A DNA stretch of 48,286 nucleotides from Solobacterium sp. (GCA_017543025.1 JAFYGX010000264.1:1-48286); one strand, 5' to 3'. Positions 1 to 7,879 are shown, numbered from the stretch's first letter. Notes: generated by a model not told the origin, from the sequence alone. Numbers and translations: made by a program.

Positions 1-384
1 AGAAAGGTGATTCTGTATTTTTATCCGAAGGATCTGACCGCGGGCTGTACGAAACAGGCGTGTGCATTTGCGAAACTGTATCCGCAGTTCATGGAGAAAG
101 ATGCGGCAGTGCTTGGCATAAGTAAGGACAGCGTCGCCTCGCATAAGAAGTTTGAAGTGAAATACGGACTTCCGTTTCCGCTGCTCTCAGATCCGGAACA
201 TCAGGTGATTGAAGCGTATGATGTCTGGAAGGAAAAGAACATGTATGGCCGGAAGACGATGGGCGTTGTGCGGAGCACTTATCTGATCGATGAAGACGGA
301 AATATCATCCGTGCATTCTCGAAGGTAAAGCCGCAGGAGAACGCTGCGCAGATGCTTCGCGAGCTGGAATCCGAAGAAGAATGA
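1..384 (+). CDS. bcp: Bcp-type peroxiredoxin, 5' end missing
   Basis: The gene runs in from the left edge, so its start and roughly the first quarter are missing; the frame is open from base 1. What is left is the core of a thioredoxin-fold peroxiredoxin of the BCP/PrxQ kind, which reduces hydroperoxides in the cytoplasm using thiol electrons. The peroxidatic cysteine sits in TAGCTKQAC, with a second cysteine five residues later, the spacing typical of the atypical two-cysteine PrxQ group; the usual Pro of TPGCT is Ala here. The later YGRKTMGVVRSTYLID stretch, with its Arg, is also family-typical. A terminator follows directly, so it ends its own transcript. Confidence 0.9.
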   Translation, partial: RKVILYFYPKDLTAGCTKQACAFAKLYPQFMEKDAAVLGISKDSVASHKKFEVKYGLPFPLLSDPEHQVIEAYDVWKEKNMYGRKTMGVVRSTYLIDEDGNIIRAFSKVKPQENAAQMLRELESEEE

Positions 385-390
385 AACGAT

Positions 391-420
391 GCACCGGTAA
401 CTGCCGGTGTGTTTTTCTTC
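391..420 (+). terminator. Terminator after the peroxiredoxin
   Basis: A CACCGG/CCGGTG stem with a six-base loop is followed by GTTTTTCTTC, seven bases after the stop codon. Confidence 0.8.
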
Positions 421-484
421 TGAGGAAATACTGCAGAATCAACAGTGAAAAGATAATTTCCCTGCCACAATAAATTTCTTTTCA

Positions 485-509
485 AGATACCTTGACAGAT
501 GAGGTATCT
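485..509. promoter_or_regulatory. Inverted repeat over the -35 box, candidate PadR operator
   Basis: AGATACCT and AGGTATCT form a perfect 8-bp inverted repeat separated by nine bases. It covers the -35 box of the promoter that drives the peptide-PadR-DUF4097 operon. PadR proteins often repress their own operon, so autoregulation is the natural reading, but binding is inferred. Confidence 0.6.
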
Positions 510-520
510 AAGACTAGATT
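492..520 (+). promoter_or_regulatory. Promoter of the PadR operon
   Basis: TTGACA (492-497), a 17-base spacer and TAGATT (515-520) give a near-consensus sigma-A promoter. It starts a transcript about 20 bases ahead of the small peptide gene. Confidence 0.8.
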
Positions 521-548
521 AGTGGTGAAGAGAAAGGAGCAGCGGAAT

Positions 549-701
549 ATGGAAATCAGAAAGAAGACAAAACCGGCAGTGCTCAGGGACAGTAAAGCAA
601 AGGACACGTTCAACCAGTCGGAATTCAATGCCAACAAAGAGGCGTTTTCCTGTTGCTACAGCGGACTTTTCTTCTACTATCCGAAACGGGTGACAAGGTA
701 A
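549..701 (+). CDS. Small 50-residue protein of unknown function
   Basis: A short gene that I do not recognise. The case for it being real is its ribosome site, AGAAAGGAG at 531-539, nine bases before the ATG, placed just downstream of a near-consensus promoter. The product is basic at the start (MEIRKKTKP), polar in the middle, and ends in a Cys-Cys and aromatic-rich segment (FSCCYSGLFFYYPKR). There is no signal peptide or clear membrane helix. It ends ten bases before the padR start, whose own ribosome site is weak, so translation of padR may depend on ribosomes arriving from this gene. It could be a leader peptide, a small regulator, or a peptide precursor; the sequence does not decide. Confidence 0.6.
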   Translation: MEIRKKTKPAVLRDSKAKDTFNQSEFNANKEAFSCCYSGLFFYYPKRVTR

Positions 702-711
702 CGCAGGTAAT

Positions 712-1065
712 ATGGCCTCCATTGCATCTGACATGATCCGGGGAAATACCGATACGATTCTTCTGCGGTTTCTCTGCGAAAAAGACAGTTACGGATATGA
801 GATCAACAAGCAGATTCTGGAACTGACCGAAGGAGCGTACGGGCTGAATGAAGCGACGCTCTATACCGCATTCAAACGGCTGGAGAAGAACGGGTTCATC
901 ACTTCCTACTGGGGAGATGAAAACAGCGGTGCACGGAGACGCTATTACACGGTTACAGAGGCAGGAAGAGCGGCGTATGCCGAAAACTGCCGGGAATGGC
1001 AGAACGCAAGAACATTGCTGGAAAGGCTGATTGAACATGAAGCGGATCAGGGAATATCTGGATAA
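712..1065 (+). CDS. PadR-family transcriptional regulator
   Basis: A 117-residue winged-helix repressor. The N-terminal part has the PadR signature: ILLRFLCEKDSYGYEINKQI, then the recognition-helix region GLNEATLYTAFKRLEKNGFI and the wing RRRYYTVTEAG. The rest is a short helical dimerisation tail, typical of PadR subfamily 2. Its ribosome site is poor (only AGG close to the ATG or AAGG thirteen bases away), suggesting coupling to the peptide gene upstream. It overlaps the next gene by 29 bases. PadR genes paired with a DUF1700/HAAS plus DUF4097 protein are common in Firmicutes and usually respond to envelope stress or antimicrobials; that role is inferred here. Confidence 0.93.
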   Translation: MASIASDMIRGNTDTILLRFLCEKDSYGYEINKQILELTEGAYGLNEATLYTAFKRLEKNGFITSYWGDENSGARRRYYTVTEAGRAAYAENCREWQNARTLLERLIEHEADQGISG

Positions 1066-2062
1066 TTGTTTTGGCGAGTATGTCATGAACGAAGAACTGA
1101 AAAACCTGAAAGAGGAAGTTCTTGCGAATGCGACGGACCATTATGCAGACCTGCTTTCTCAGGGGGAGAGCGAGGAGGCGGCAGAAGAAACCGTACTGCT
1201 GTCGCTTGGAGATATCGGAGCGCTGCTGAGGCAGATCGGCGCGGAACGGAGAAGCGCCGGGCAGGAAGAAGCGTTCGATCCGTTTGATCCGGACCGGATC
1301 CGTGCGTTTACGGATACCGTGAACAGCCTTTTCAGCAATCTGTTCCGCAGAAGCGGAGAGAACGGTACGCTGAGTGAGGTCTATGCGGAGATCGACGAGC
1401 TGCAGGTCCATGGAAGCAGTATGGAGACTCATACATCTGCGTCAGAAGATGAACTGCTTCATGTGAATGTCAGAGGCAATCTAGATCAGATTGTCATGGA
1501 AGCGGAGAACGGCGTGCTTGTGATCCGTGAGCTGAGTTCGGGAATCAGTCTGCAGAACGGAATTGATCTGGTGCTTGGAATACCGGAACGCGTGAAGAAA
1601 GCAGAGTTCCGGCTGGTATCCGGGGATGTGGAGATGGAATCGCCAGTGATGGAGACCATGCGCATTCAGACGGCCAGCGGAGATCTTTCGATCCGCAGAG
1701 GCTCGGTTGAAGACCTTGCGTTGAAGACCGCAAGCGGTGATATCCGGCTTCGGCTGAAGAAGCTGAACCGGTTCTATGGCGAACTTGCGAGCGGAGATGT
1801 GGATGTGAAATGCACGCATGCAGGGCAGTTTCTGTGTACCTGTCAGAGCGGTGATATCGAAGCGGAAATCGAACAGGAATTTGAATCGGTCTGGTTCCGT
1901 ACAGTCAGCGGAGACGTTTCACTGAAACTGAAGAATCCGCCTGCTGTGCACACGGAGCTTCAGACGGTATCCGGATCTGTGAACTGCAGGCTTCCATCCC
2001 ATACAGACGGAAGTGAAATCAACATCAGTACGGTGACCGGAGACATCCGGATCAGAGACTGA
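1037..2062 (+). CDS. HAAS-like / DUF4097 beta-repeat protein
   Basis: A 341-residue protein with two parts. Residues 1-80 look like a HAAS (DUF1700) helical domain: a short YLDNCFGEYV helix, then an acidic helix and EAAEETVLLSLGDIGALL. The C-terminal two thirds are a DUF4097 beta-strand array with a repeating SGD/TGD turn about every 20-25 residues: VSGDVEMES, ASGDLSIRR, ASGDIRLRL, ASGDVDVKC, QSGDIEAEI, VSGDVSLKL, VSGSVNCRL, VTGDIRIRD. No membrane segment or signal peptide is visible, so it should be cytoplasmic, although many relatives are membrane proteins. The ATG at 1037 is chosen over a TTG six bases upstream because GAAAGG lies ten bases before it. It overlaps padR, so the two are translationally linked. 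Confidence 0.85.
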   Translation: MKRIREYLDNCFGEYVMNEELKNLKEEVLANATDHYADLLSQGESEEAAEETVLLSLGDIGALLRQIGAERRSAGQEEAFDPFDPDRIRAFTDTVNSLFSNLFRRSGENGTLSEVYAEIDELQVHGSSMETHTSASEDELLHVNVRGNLDQIVMEAENGVLVIRELSSGISLQNGIDLVLGIPERVKKAEFRLVSGDVEMESPVMETMRIQTASGDLSIRRGSVEDLALKTASGDIRLRLKKLNRFYGELASGDVDVKCTHAGQFLCTCQSGDIEAEIEQEFESVWFRTVSGDVSLKLKNPPAVHTELQTVSGSVNCRLPSHTDGSEINISTVTGDIRIRD

Positions 2063-2085
2063 ACTGAAAAAACAGATGGAAAAAG

Positions 2086-2117
2086 AATGCGGATTACGTA
2101 ACAGATCCGCATTTTTT
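2086..2117 (+). terminator. Terminator of the PadR operon
   Basis: AATGCGGAT and ATCCGCATT form a perfect 9-bp stem with a ten-base loop, running straight into a T tract. Confidence 0.92.
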
Positions 2118-2221
2118 AACATCCCAATTCAGGATAAAGACTGTGTTTTCCGCCGCAAAGGATATTTCCGAATCAGGAAATGTCCAATAAAAAAAATCAG
2201 AACATTCGGATTTTTATGATA

Positions 2222-2278
2222 CCTGCTTCCGACAGCCGGATGGCAGATTCTGAATCTGAACCGGACGTGTAAAGCAGG
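2222..2278. repeat. Nested imperfect palindrome upstream of the secreted repeat protein
   Basis: Three symmetric blocks are nested: CCTGCTT (2222-2228) with AAGCAGG (2272-2278), CCGG (2236-2239) with CCGG (2261-2264), and at the centre CAGATTC-T-GAATCTG (2244-2258), a perfect palindrome. No T tract follows, so it is not a terminator. It ends about 30 bases before the extended -10 of the next gene and may be an operator. A separate hairpin, GGATATTTCC with GGAAATGTCC, lies at 2160-2185. The rest of 2118-2392 shows nothing else clear. Confidence 0.5.
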
Positions 2279-2308
2279 ACAGATTGTTGCCGGAAACTCT
2301 GTGTACCT

Positions 2309-2317
2309 TGTTATAAT
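2309..2317 (+). promoter_or_regulatory. Extended -10 promoter of the secreted repeat protein
   Basis: TG-T-TATAAT is a perfect extended -10 element. The best -35 candidate, TTGCCG at 2287-2292, is 19 bases away. The ATG lies 75 bases downstream with GGAG ahead of it. Confidence 0.65.
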
Positions 2318-2392
2318 TTTCCTGTCGGACTTATCCGGCTGAGAGCAGACCGGAGAGAATATTCAGTTTTTTTTCAGACAGGAGATCGGGTT

Positions 2393-4492
2393 ATGAATTA
2401 CAGAAAACAGAAGTTCAGAAGCTGGCTGCTGCCGCTGTTTGCGCTCAGTATCAGCCTGTATCCATCCGCTGTAACTGCGGAAGAGGAGGAAGCGGCGGCG
2501 AACAGCGAAGAGCTGGCGGAAGAAACCGGAGAACTTCCGCAGGAAGCACCTGCGGTTCCGTATATGGCATGGGATGAAGCATCCGGAACGGTAAAAGAGG
2601 TCGAGGGCGGCTGCACGGATTATACGCTGCTCAGCGATCAGACCGTATGGGATGGAAGTGCAGGAGACGCATGGTATGCGGTCAGTCAGGAAGTTGCCAT
2701 CAGCGGCCGGATCACCGTTACCGGCAAGGTGCATCTGATTCTCTGTGACGGCGCAAAACTGACCGCAGAAAACGGAATTACAGTGAATGCGAATGATAGC
2801 CTTTTCATCTATGGGCAAAGCCAGGGCAGCGGGGAGCTGAATGCGGCTGTCGCAGATCAGGATTCATACGGCAACCACGCTGTCATCGGCGGAGCAGCTT
2901 CCGCCGGCGGAGGATCGATCATCATTCATGGCGGAATTGTTAATGCGGTGAATGAAAGTGCCTCCAATGGTGCGGCGATCGGCGGCGGAATGGATGGCAG
3001 CGGCGGCTCGCTTACCGTCTATGGCGGGACTGTACATGCACGGATCGTATTAAGCAACGGTGCAGCGATTGGCGGCGGCTATGGCGGCGCAGGCGGCACG
3101 GTACTCATTCAGGGCGGAGAAGTCCTTGCGGAAGCAGGAAACGCTCAGACCGCAGGAGTATCCGCCGCAATCGGCGGCGGAATGCGCGGGGCCGGGGCTT
3201 CAGTGACAGTTAACGGCGGTACGGTAACCGCGATATCCACAGGCCAGGGCGCTGGCATCGGGGGCGGAATTCTCGGTGACGGCGGAGATGTCACAATCAG
3301 CGGCGGAACCGTATCGGCGTCCTGCATAGATACCGGAATCGGAATCGGAGCCGGATTCGGCGGCAGAAACCATGGCGCACTGAATATCGGCAATGGTGTG
3401 CAGCTGCAGGTATCCGATGACAATACAAACTGGTCTGTTTATGACGGGCAGACCCGTATGCAATACATGAAGTCCGTATTCCATGTTCACGCCTTCGCGG
3501 ATATTACGCATTCAGCGGATGGCTCGGCAATCACTGCGACCTGTACGGCAGAGGGCTGCTATCTGCCGGATCATAAAAGCGTCATTTCAATTATGCCGCC
3601 CACACTGACCATCTATGGCCAGAAAGGCGAAGGAATCAGCTCTGAAGGAACGTTCGCTGACCGGTATAAAATCTGGGGCGCGGGATCCATCAGCTATTAC
3701 CGGACGGGGGCGGACGGGAAGAAGACTGGCGAAGCACTGAACGCCGCGCCGGTGGACGCCGGCACCTACTGGGCGGAAATCGTCCTTCCGTTCGGCGGAA
3801 CGAGCCTGACAATGCATGTGGTTTATACGATCGCAAAGGCGGAGCCTGCTGTACAGGCACCGGAAGCGGAAGCAGTCGCAGGCCAGATGCTCAGGGATGT
3901 TTCGCTGACCAATCCGGCCGGCAATATGCCGGGAACATGGACCTGGGCAGAGGAGGAATCCACCCCTGTCGGCAGTGCGGGAAGAAAAACATTCCGGGCA
4001 GACTTCACACCGGAAGATTCGAACAACTATAACCGGAAGCGGAATGTTGAGGTGACGGTGAACGTCCGAAGGACAGAGCGGAGTGCCGATATCTTCCGCA
4101 TGTACAATCCGAACAGCGGTGAACATTTCTTTACCGGAAGCAGTGAAGAAAAAGAAGCCCTGATCCGGGCGGGATGGAACTATGAGGGCGTCGCATTCCG
4201 CATGATGGAACTGTCCTATATTCCCGTATACCGTTTATACAATCCGAATGCCCATGATCATCATTACACTGTAAGCATTCAGGAACGGAACAGTCTGATG
4301 AAAGCCGGCTGGAAGGATGAAGGAGTCGGCTGGTATGCCGATGACAGAGGCGGCGATGCGGTTTACCGGCTGTATAACCCGAATGCAGAGGGGCCGGGCG
4401 CGCATCATTACACACTGAACATCGAAGAAACAGAGAACCTGATCCGATGCGGCTGGAAGAGTGAAGGAATCGGGTTCTATGCATGCAGATAA
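2393..4492 (+). CDS. Secreted Gly-rich repeat protein with C-terminal DUF5648 repeats
   Basis: A 699-residue exported protein. Residues 1-29 are a signal peptide (basic start, hydrophobic core, cleavage near SAVTA-EEE). An acidic stretch follows. From about residue 160 to 335 come some six repeats of the pattern AAIGGG-x-G-x-GG-x-V-x-GG-x-V-x-A, likely a right-handed beta-solenoid. A short Cys-containing module (VHAFADITHSADGS onward) and an Ig-like/MBG-like region lead to three DUF5648 repeats (residues 564-699), each starting R-L/M-YNPN and holding an aromatic HH/HF-Y-T core and a GW-x-x-EG turn. DUF5648 repeats are usually found in secreted or surface proteins, often beside hydrolase domains; no catalytic domain is seen here. 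A binding or adhesive role is the best guess. Confidence 0.85.
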   Translation: MNYRKQKFRSWLLPLFALSISLYPSAVTAEEEEAAANSEELAEETGELPQEAPAVPYMAWDEASGTVKEVEGGCTDYTLLSDQTVWDGSAGDAWYAVSQEVAISGRITVTGKVHLILCDGAKLTAENGITVNANDSLFIYGQSQGSGELNAAVADQDSYGNHAVIGGAASAGGGSIIIHGGIVNAVNESASNGAAIGGGMDGSGGSLTVYGGTVHARIVLSNGAAIGGGYGGAGGTVLIQGGEVLAEAGNAQTAGVSAAIGGGMRGAGASVTVNGGTVTAISTGQGAGIGGGILGDGGDVTISGGTVSASCIDTGIGIGAGFGGRNHGALNIGNGVQLQVSDDNTNWSVYDGQTRMQYMKSVFHVHAFADITHSADGSAITATCTAEGCYLPDHKSVISIMPPTLTIYGQKGEGISSEGTFADRYKIWGAGSISYYRTGADGKKTGEALNAAPVDAGTYWAEIVLPFGGTSLTMHVVYTIAKAEPAVQAPEAEAVAGQMLRDVSLTNPAGNMPGTWTWAEEESTPVGSAGRKTFRADFTPEDSNNYNRKRNVEVTVNVRRTERSADIFRMYNPNSGEHFFTGSSEEKEALIRAGWNYEGVAFRMMELSYIPVYRLYNPNAHDHHYTVSIQERNSLMKAGWKDEGVGWYADDRGGDAVYRLYNPNAEGPGAHHYTLNIEETENLIRCGWKSEGIGFYACR
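2878..3378 (+). repeat. Coding tandem repeat, Gly-rich (about six units)
   Basis: Within the secreted protein, GCGATCGGCGGCGG-like units recur roughly every 80-100 bases, encoding AAIGGG followed by a strand and GG-x-V. Units differ in length and sequence, so this is an old protein repeat and not a recent DNA duplication. Confidence 0.75.
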
Positions 4493-4520
4493 GTGTTCGC
4501 TGAGATCTGGTACAGACAGT

Positions 4521-4550
4521 AAAAAATGATTCCCGCGGGAATCATTTTTT
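4521..4550. terminator. Bidirectional terminator between convergent genes
   Basis: A perfect 30-bp palindrome, AAAAAATGATTCCC meeting GGGAATCATTTTTT, lies 28 bases after the secreted protein stop and four bases before the stop of the minus-strand permease. It has T tracts in both directions. Confidence 0.95.
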
Positions 4551-4554
4551 GGAT

Positions 4555-7176
4555 TTACAGCCGCATGAGCCAGAATAGCTGCAGGATGACCATGACTGCA
4601 AGATAACAGGCCATACCGGGCGAAGCCAGCGCTTCCCGAAGTGAAATGCCGTCTCTGGAACAGTCATTGGAACGTAGCTTCCAGGCAGAGACGACCGTGC
4701 CGTACAGGCCGATCAGTACGAGCAGAAACAGATATGTGACGATCAGCAGGAATACCGGATGCGAAAGCAGGGTGCGGATGTCCGCTTCATACAGCATATG
4801 TGTGCCAAAGGCGCTCTGCGCAAGGCTGAGAATGCCGGGAGTGATCAATGAACCCATTGCATTGATCGTCATATGAAGCAGAAATGACCAGCGGATCGTA
4901 CTGGTGCGCAGATACAGATAGCCGAACACCAGGCCGAGCAGAGTGGCATAGAACCACTGCGGAAGGCTTTCGTGAAACATTCCGAACGCCAGCGCTGAGC
5001 CGATGAGAGCTGCCAGCTCGCCATACGGCTTCAGCCTGCTGATCAGGGCTCTGCGGAAGATCAGTTCTTCGATCAGGGGCGAACAGACAGTCAGAAACAG
5101 CACCTGCAGGAAGCTGTGCCCGGCCGGAAGTTCGGGAACGAAAGGGAACGGGAGCTGCAGCGGAAGCGCCTGTCTCAGCAGCTGCAGCGGCCCGCTCAGA
5201 ACGCCTGCTGTGATCAGCCCGAGAATGTTGCCTGCAGTCATCAGAAACACGCATGCCGCAAATGCCGCAAAGAGCTGATGAAAGGAAAGCCTGACAGGAG
5301 CCTGTTTCGAGGAAGGGACTGGAAGCAGGCGAAGAAATACGAATGCGCAGAAATAGACCGGAAGATAGAGGGCGAGGACCGGAAGCAGGGAGTTGCCTGC
5401 CAGTACAGGCGAAGAAAACACGATTCTCGTGCTGACTGCCTGCAGAAGATGGATCGCAGCGTAGAGTGCGAGCAGAGCGAAGCCGATCACACTGAAGGCT
5501 CTGACTACGCGCGGTCTGTCCAGCGGAAAGGACGGATCTTTTGCCGGCTGGCCCGGGCAGGGGTTCAGCCAGACACCGCAGAGTCCGAGAAACAGTGCGC
5601 TTAGTATCAGGTTCAGAATAACAGCTGAACAGATCGCAGCAGCGCTGCGCTGGCCGATCAGGCCGAATACGAGGATCATTTCGTCCGGAATCATGCCGAG
5701 ATACAGCAGAATGATCTGCAGCACCTGTTTGAGCGTCTTATCAATGGAAGACGGAATCGCGGCATCGACAAATGTTCCGGCAGAGGTTGCGAACAGATCG
5801 ATCGAAACGATGAAAGGAAGAAAAACAAGCCCGTCCATAACGGAACATCCGGCTGCGAGAGAGCCGATGATCAGCGGGAGAAACGAATCCATGGCGCAGT
5901 TGAGCGCTCCGCCCGCAAGCGAGCAGGCAAGCTTTGCCCAGGTGTTTTCCGGAATCATGAGAAAGGATTCCCGGCGGATATCTTCACTCATCGGACTTGC
6001 GATCGTGCGGAAGAATGCGGATACCGCAAGGATCGCAACCGGCGGGTAGACAGAAGGCTCTTCCATGAACATCCGGACAAACAGACCGCCTGCGGCTGCG
6101 ACCAGCGAATAGGTGACGAGGGTTCTCGTAAACAGGCCGAAGCGGGCAAACCGGAACCGGTTGACCAGCGGCTTGAAAAAGAAGACCGAAGCTCCGCTGC
6201 CGTGATGAAAGCACTCCCGGTCAAGCCCGTCTCTTCGCCTGGCGGCCCGGGTGACGAGCAGACCGGCGTTCTCCATTGTGACATGTTCCATATACAGCGC
6301 GATCTCTTCACAGCGGATCGACGCTTCTTCGTAGTAATCGACCGGAAGAATGCGGACGAGAATGATGAGGATGACAAGAAGAATCAGACAGAATATGCCA
6401 AGCAGCAGGGAAGCGCGCTCATTTCCTTCCAGGGCAAACGCCATCATGCCCTTCAGCCAGCCCCATACCGGAATGAAACGGGTCCACGGCGCATTGAAGA
6501 ACCGATGGGCAGATAAGAGAAAGACCTGTTCTTCACTGAAGTGATAGGAAGCGTAGAAGAGAAAGAAGAGAACCGTGACAGAACCGATGATCAGAAAGCG
6601 CAGATTGCGGTGAAGAAACGGGTGCCGGGAACAGAGCTCAAACGTCAGGATCTTGAGCAGCAGGGAGAAGGCAAGCGTCATACACCAGGCAGCGATGATC
6701 GTTCCGGAGGCATAGGGCGTGATATGAAATCTTGAAATCAGTGAAGGAAACTGAAAGAACAGATAAACCGAAGCAATGACCGCTGTGCCGATCGTGGTAA
6801 ACAGCCGGAAGGAAAGCACTTCCTGCGGCGAGCGGTCACTTGTGAAAAGGACATTGACATCGGCCGGCAGAAACAGGCGGGAAACACTATTTTCCGCCCC
6901 GAAGATCTGCAGGATCAGGATGGAGAGAATCGAAAGGCCGGCGCCGAGTTCAAATGCACTGACGCCGTTCAGGCCGCTTGCGTCAAAAAACTCCATAAGG
7001 GATTCGGGCAGAACGGGGCTCTGACTCTGCATGGAGCTCATGAAACGGAATGCGCCGAGGCCGATCAGCCCGCCGCCCAGCACGATGCCAAGCAGGATCA
7101 GAAACAGCCAGGTGCGGAACAGCTTGCGGAACTGGTTCCAGGTTGTATGAAGCGAATAGTAAAGGGCCAGCCGCAT
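4555..7176 (-). CDS. ABC exporter permease fused to a CPBP-family membrane protease
   Basis: An 873-residue multispanning membrane protein made of two units. The N-terminal two thirds resemble the putative ABC-exporter permease family of Firmicutes: many hydrophobic helices and a large soluble loop, ending in several more helices. The C-terminal part (about 610-800) is a CPBP (CAAX/Abi) intramembrane peptidase with all the expected motifs: EELIFR (Glu703-Glu704, Arg708), FGMFH (His735) and HMTIN (His768, Asn772). The start is the ATG at 7176, with AAAGGAGG nine bases before it and four bases after the ATPase stop; an upstream ATG in frame has no such site. With the ATPase it should form an exporter; whether the protease trims the cargo is inference. 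Confidence 0.85.
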   Translation of the reverse strand: MRLALYYSLHTTWNQFRKLFRTWLFLILLGIVLGGGLIGLGAFRFMSSMQSQSPVLPESLMEFFDASGLNGVSAFELGAGLSILSILILQIFGAENSVSRLFLPADVNVLFTSDRSPQEVLSFRLFTTIGTAVIASVYLFFQFPSLISRFHITPYASGTIIAAWCMTLAFSLLLKILTFELCSRHPFLHRNLRFLIIGSVTVLFFLFYASYHFSEEQVFLLSAHRFFNAPWTRFIPVWGWLKGMMAFALEGNERASLLLGIFCLILLVILIILVRILPVDYYEEASIRCEEIALYMEHVTMENAGLLVTRAARRRDGLDRECFHHGSGASVFFFKPLVNRFRFARFGLFTRTLVTYSLVAAAGGLFVRMFMEEPSVYPPVAILAVSAFFRTIASPMSEDIRRESFLMIPENTWAKLACSLAGGALNCAMDSFLPLIIGSLAAGCSVMDGLVFLPFIVSIDLFATSAGTFVDAAIPSSIDKTLKQVLQIILLYLGMIPDEMILVFGLIGQRSAAAICSAVILNLILSALFLGLCGVWLNPCPGQPAKDPSFPLDRPRVVRAFSVIGFALLALYAAIHLLQAVSTRIVFSSPVLAGNSLLPVLALYLPVYFCAFVFLRLLPVPSSKQAPVRLSFHQLFAAFAACVFLMTAGNILGLITAGVLSGPLQLLRQALPLQLPFPFVPELPAGHSFLQVLFLTVCSPLIEELIFRRALISRLKPYGELAALIGSALAFGMFHESLPQWFYATLLGLVFGYLYLRTSTIRWSFLLHMTINAMGSLITPGILSLAQSAFGTHMLYEADIRTLLSHPVFLLIVTYLFLLVLIGLYGTVVSAWKLRSNDCSRDGISLREALASPGMACYLAVMVILQLFWLMRL

Positions 7177-7180
7177 GAAT

Positions 7181-7879
7181 TCAACCCTCCTTTCCGCCTT
7201 CGGTGACTTCAAAGAAGAGATCTTCGAGCGGGGTGCCTTCTTCCTCTTTTCGGATATCTGCCCGAATCGTTCCTTTTTTCATGATGATCGTTCTGTCCCA
7301 GAGGGCATCGATGGAATCAATAATATGGGTGCTGATCAGCAGAACAGCTCCTTCTTCCTTCAGCTCGAGAATACAGCTGCGCAGCTGCCGGATCGCATGC
7401 GGATCCAGACCGATGAACGGCTCATCGAGCAGTAATACCTTCGGCTGGATGAGAAGGCCCATGCATATATTCAGTTTCTGCTGCATGCCTTTTGAAAGCT
7501 CGTCACCGAATTTCTTCCGGTGCTCCTGCAGCTCAAACCGCTCAAGCAGCGCATCCGCCCGCTTACGGTAGTCTTTCAGCCGGCAGGCGCGGGCAAGGAA
7601 TTCGAGATGTTCTGCGACGGTAAGATTGGAATAGAAGGAGGGGATCTCAGGGATATAGCCGATCTTCCGGCGGCTCTGCGGAGCGGTATTGACCGTTCCG
7701 TCCACAAGGATCGAACCCTCAAAGCGAAGCAGTCCGGCAGTGGCTTTCATGATCGTGCTCTTTCCGGCGCCGTTGGGGCCAAGCAGCACGGTGACGGTGC
7801 CGTCGGGCAGGGCAAAGCTGATATCGCTGCAGGCGGCATTCGCCCCGTAATGTTTTGAAAAATGTGATACTTCCAGCAT
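7181..7879 (-). CDS. ABC transporter ATP-binding protein
   Basis: A 232-residue ATPase subunit with a full set of motifs: Walker A GPNGAGKST, Q-loop region IGYIPEIPS, signature LSKGMQQK, Walker B VLLLDEPFIGLD, and the H-loop STHIID. The sequence is of the multidrug/Na+-exporter type that pairs with ABC-2 or ABC-exporter permeases, and the fused permease begins four bases after its stop. AGAGGA precedes the start. Transcription comes from a promoter at about 7906-7935 that overlaps an inverted repeat. The cargo cannot be told from sequence. Confidence 0.93.
   Translation of the reverse strand: MLEVSHFSKHYGANAACSDISFALPDGTVTVLLGPNGAGKSTIMKATAGLLRFEGSILVDGTVNTAPQSRRKIGYIPEIPSFYSNLTVAEHLEFLARACRLKDYRKRADALLERFELQEHRKKFGDELSKGMQQKLNICMGLLIQPKVLLLDEPFIGLDPHAIRQLRSCILELKEEGAVLLISTHIIDSIDALWDRTIIMKKGTIRADIRKEEEGTPLEDLFFEVTEGGKEG

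Noticed and set aside
2160..2185. Terminator at the GGATATTTCC/GGAAATGTCC hairpin
   Set aside because: It is followed by A, not T, on the plus strand, and on the minus strand the T run comes before the stem.
2878..3378. CRISPR-like or recent tandem DNA repeat
   Set aside because: The units are in frame, vary in length and sequence, and code for a Gly-rich solenoid; there are no spacers.
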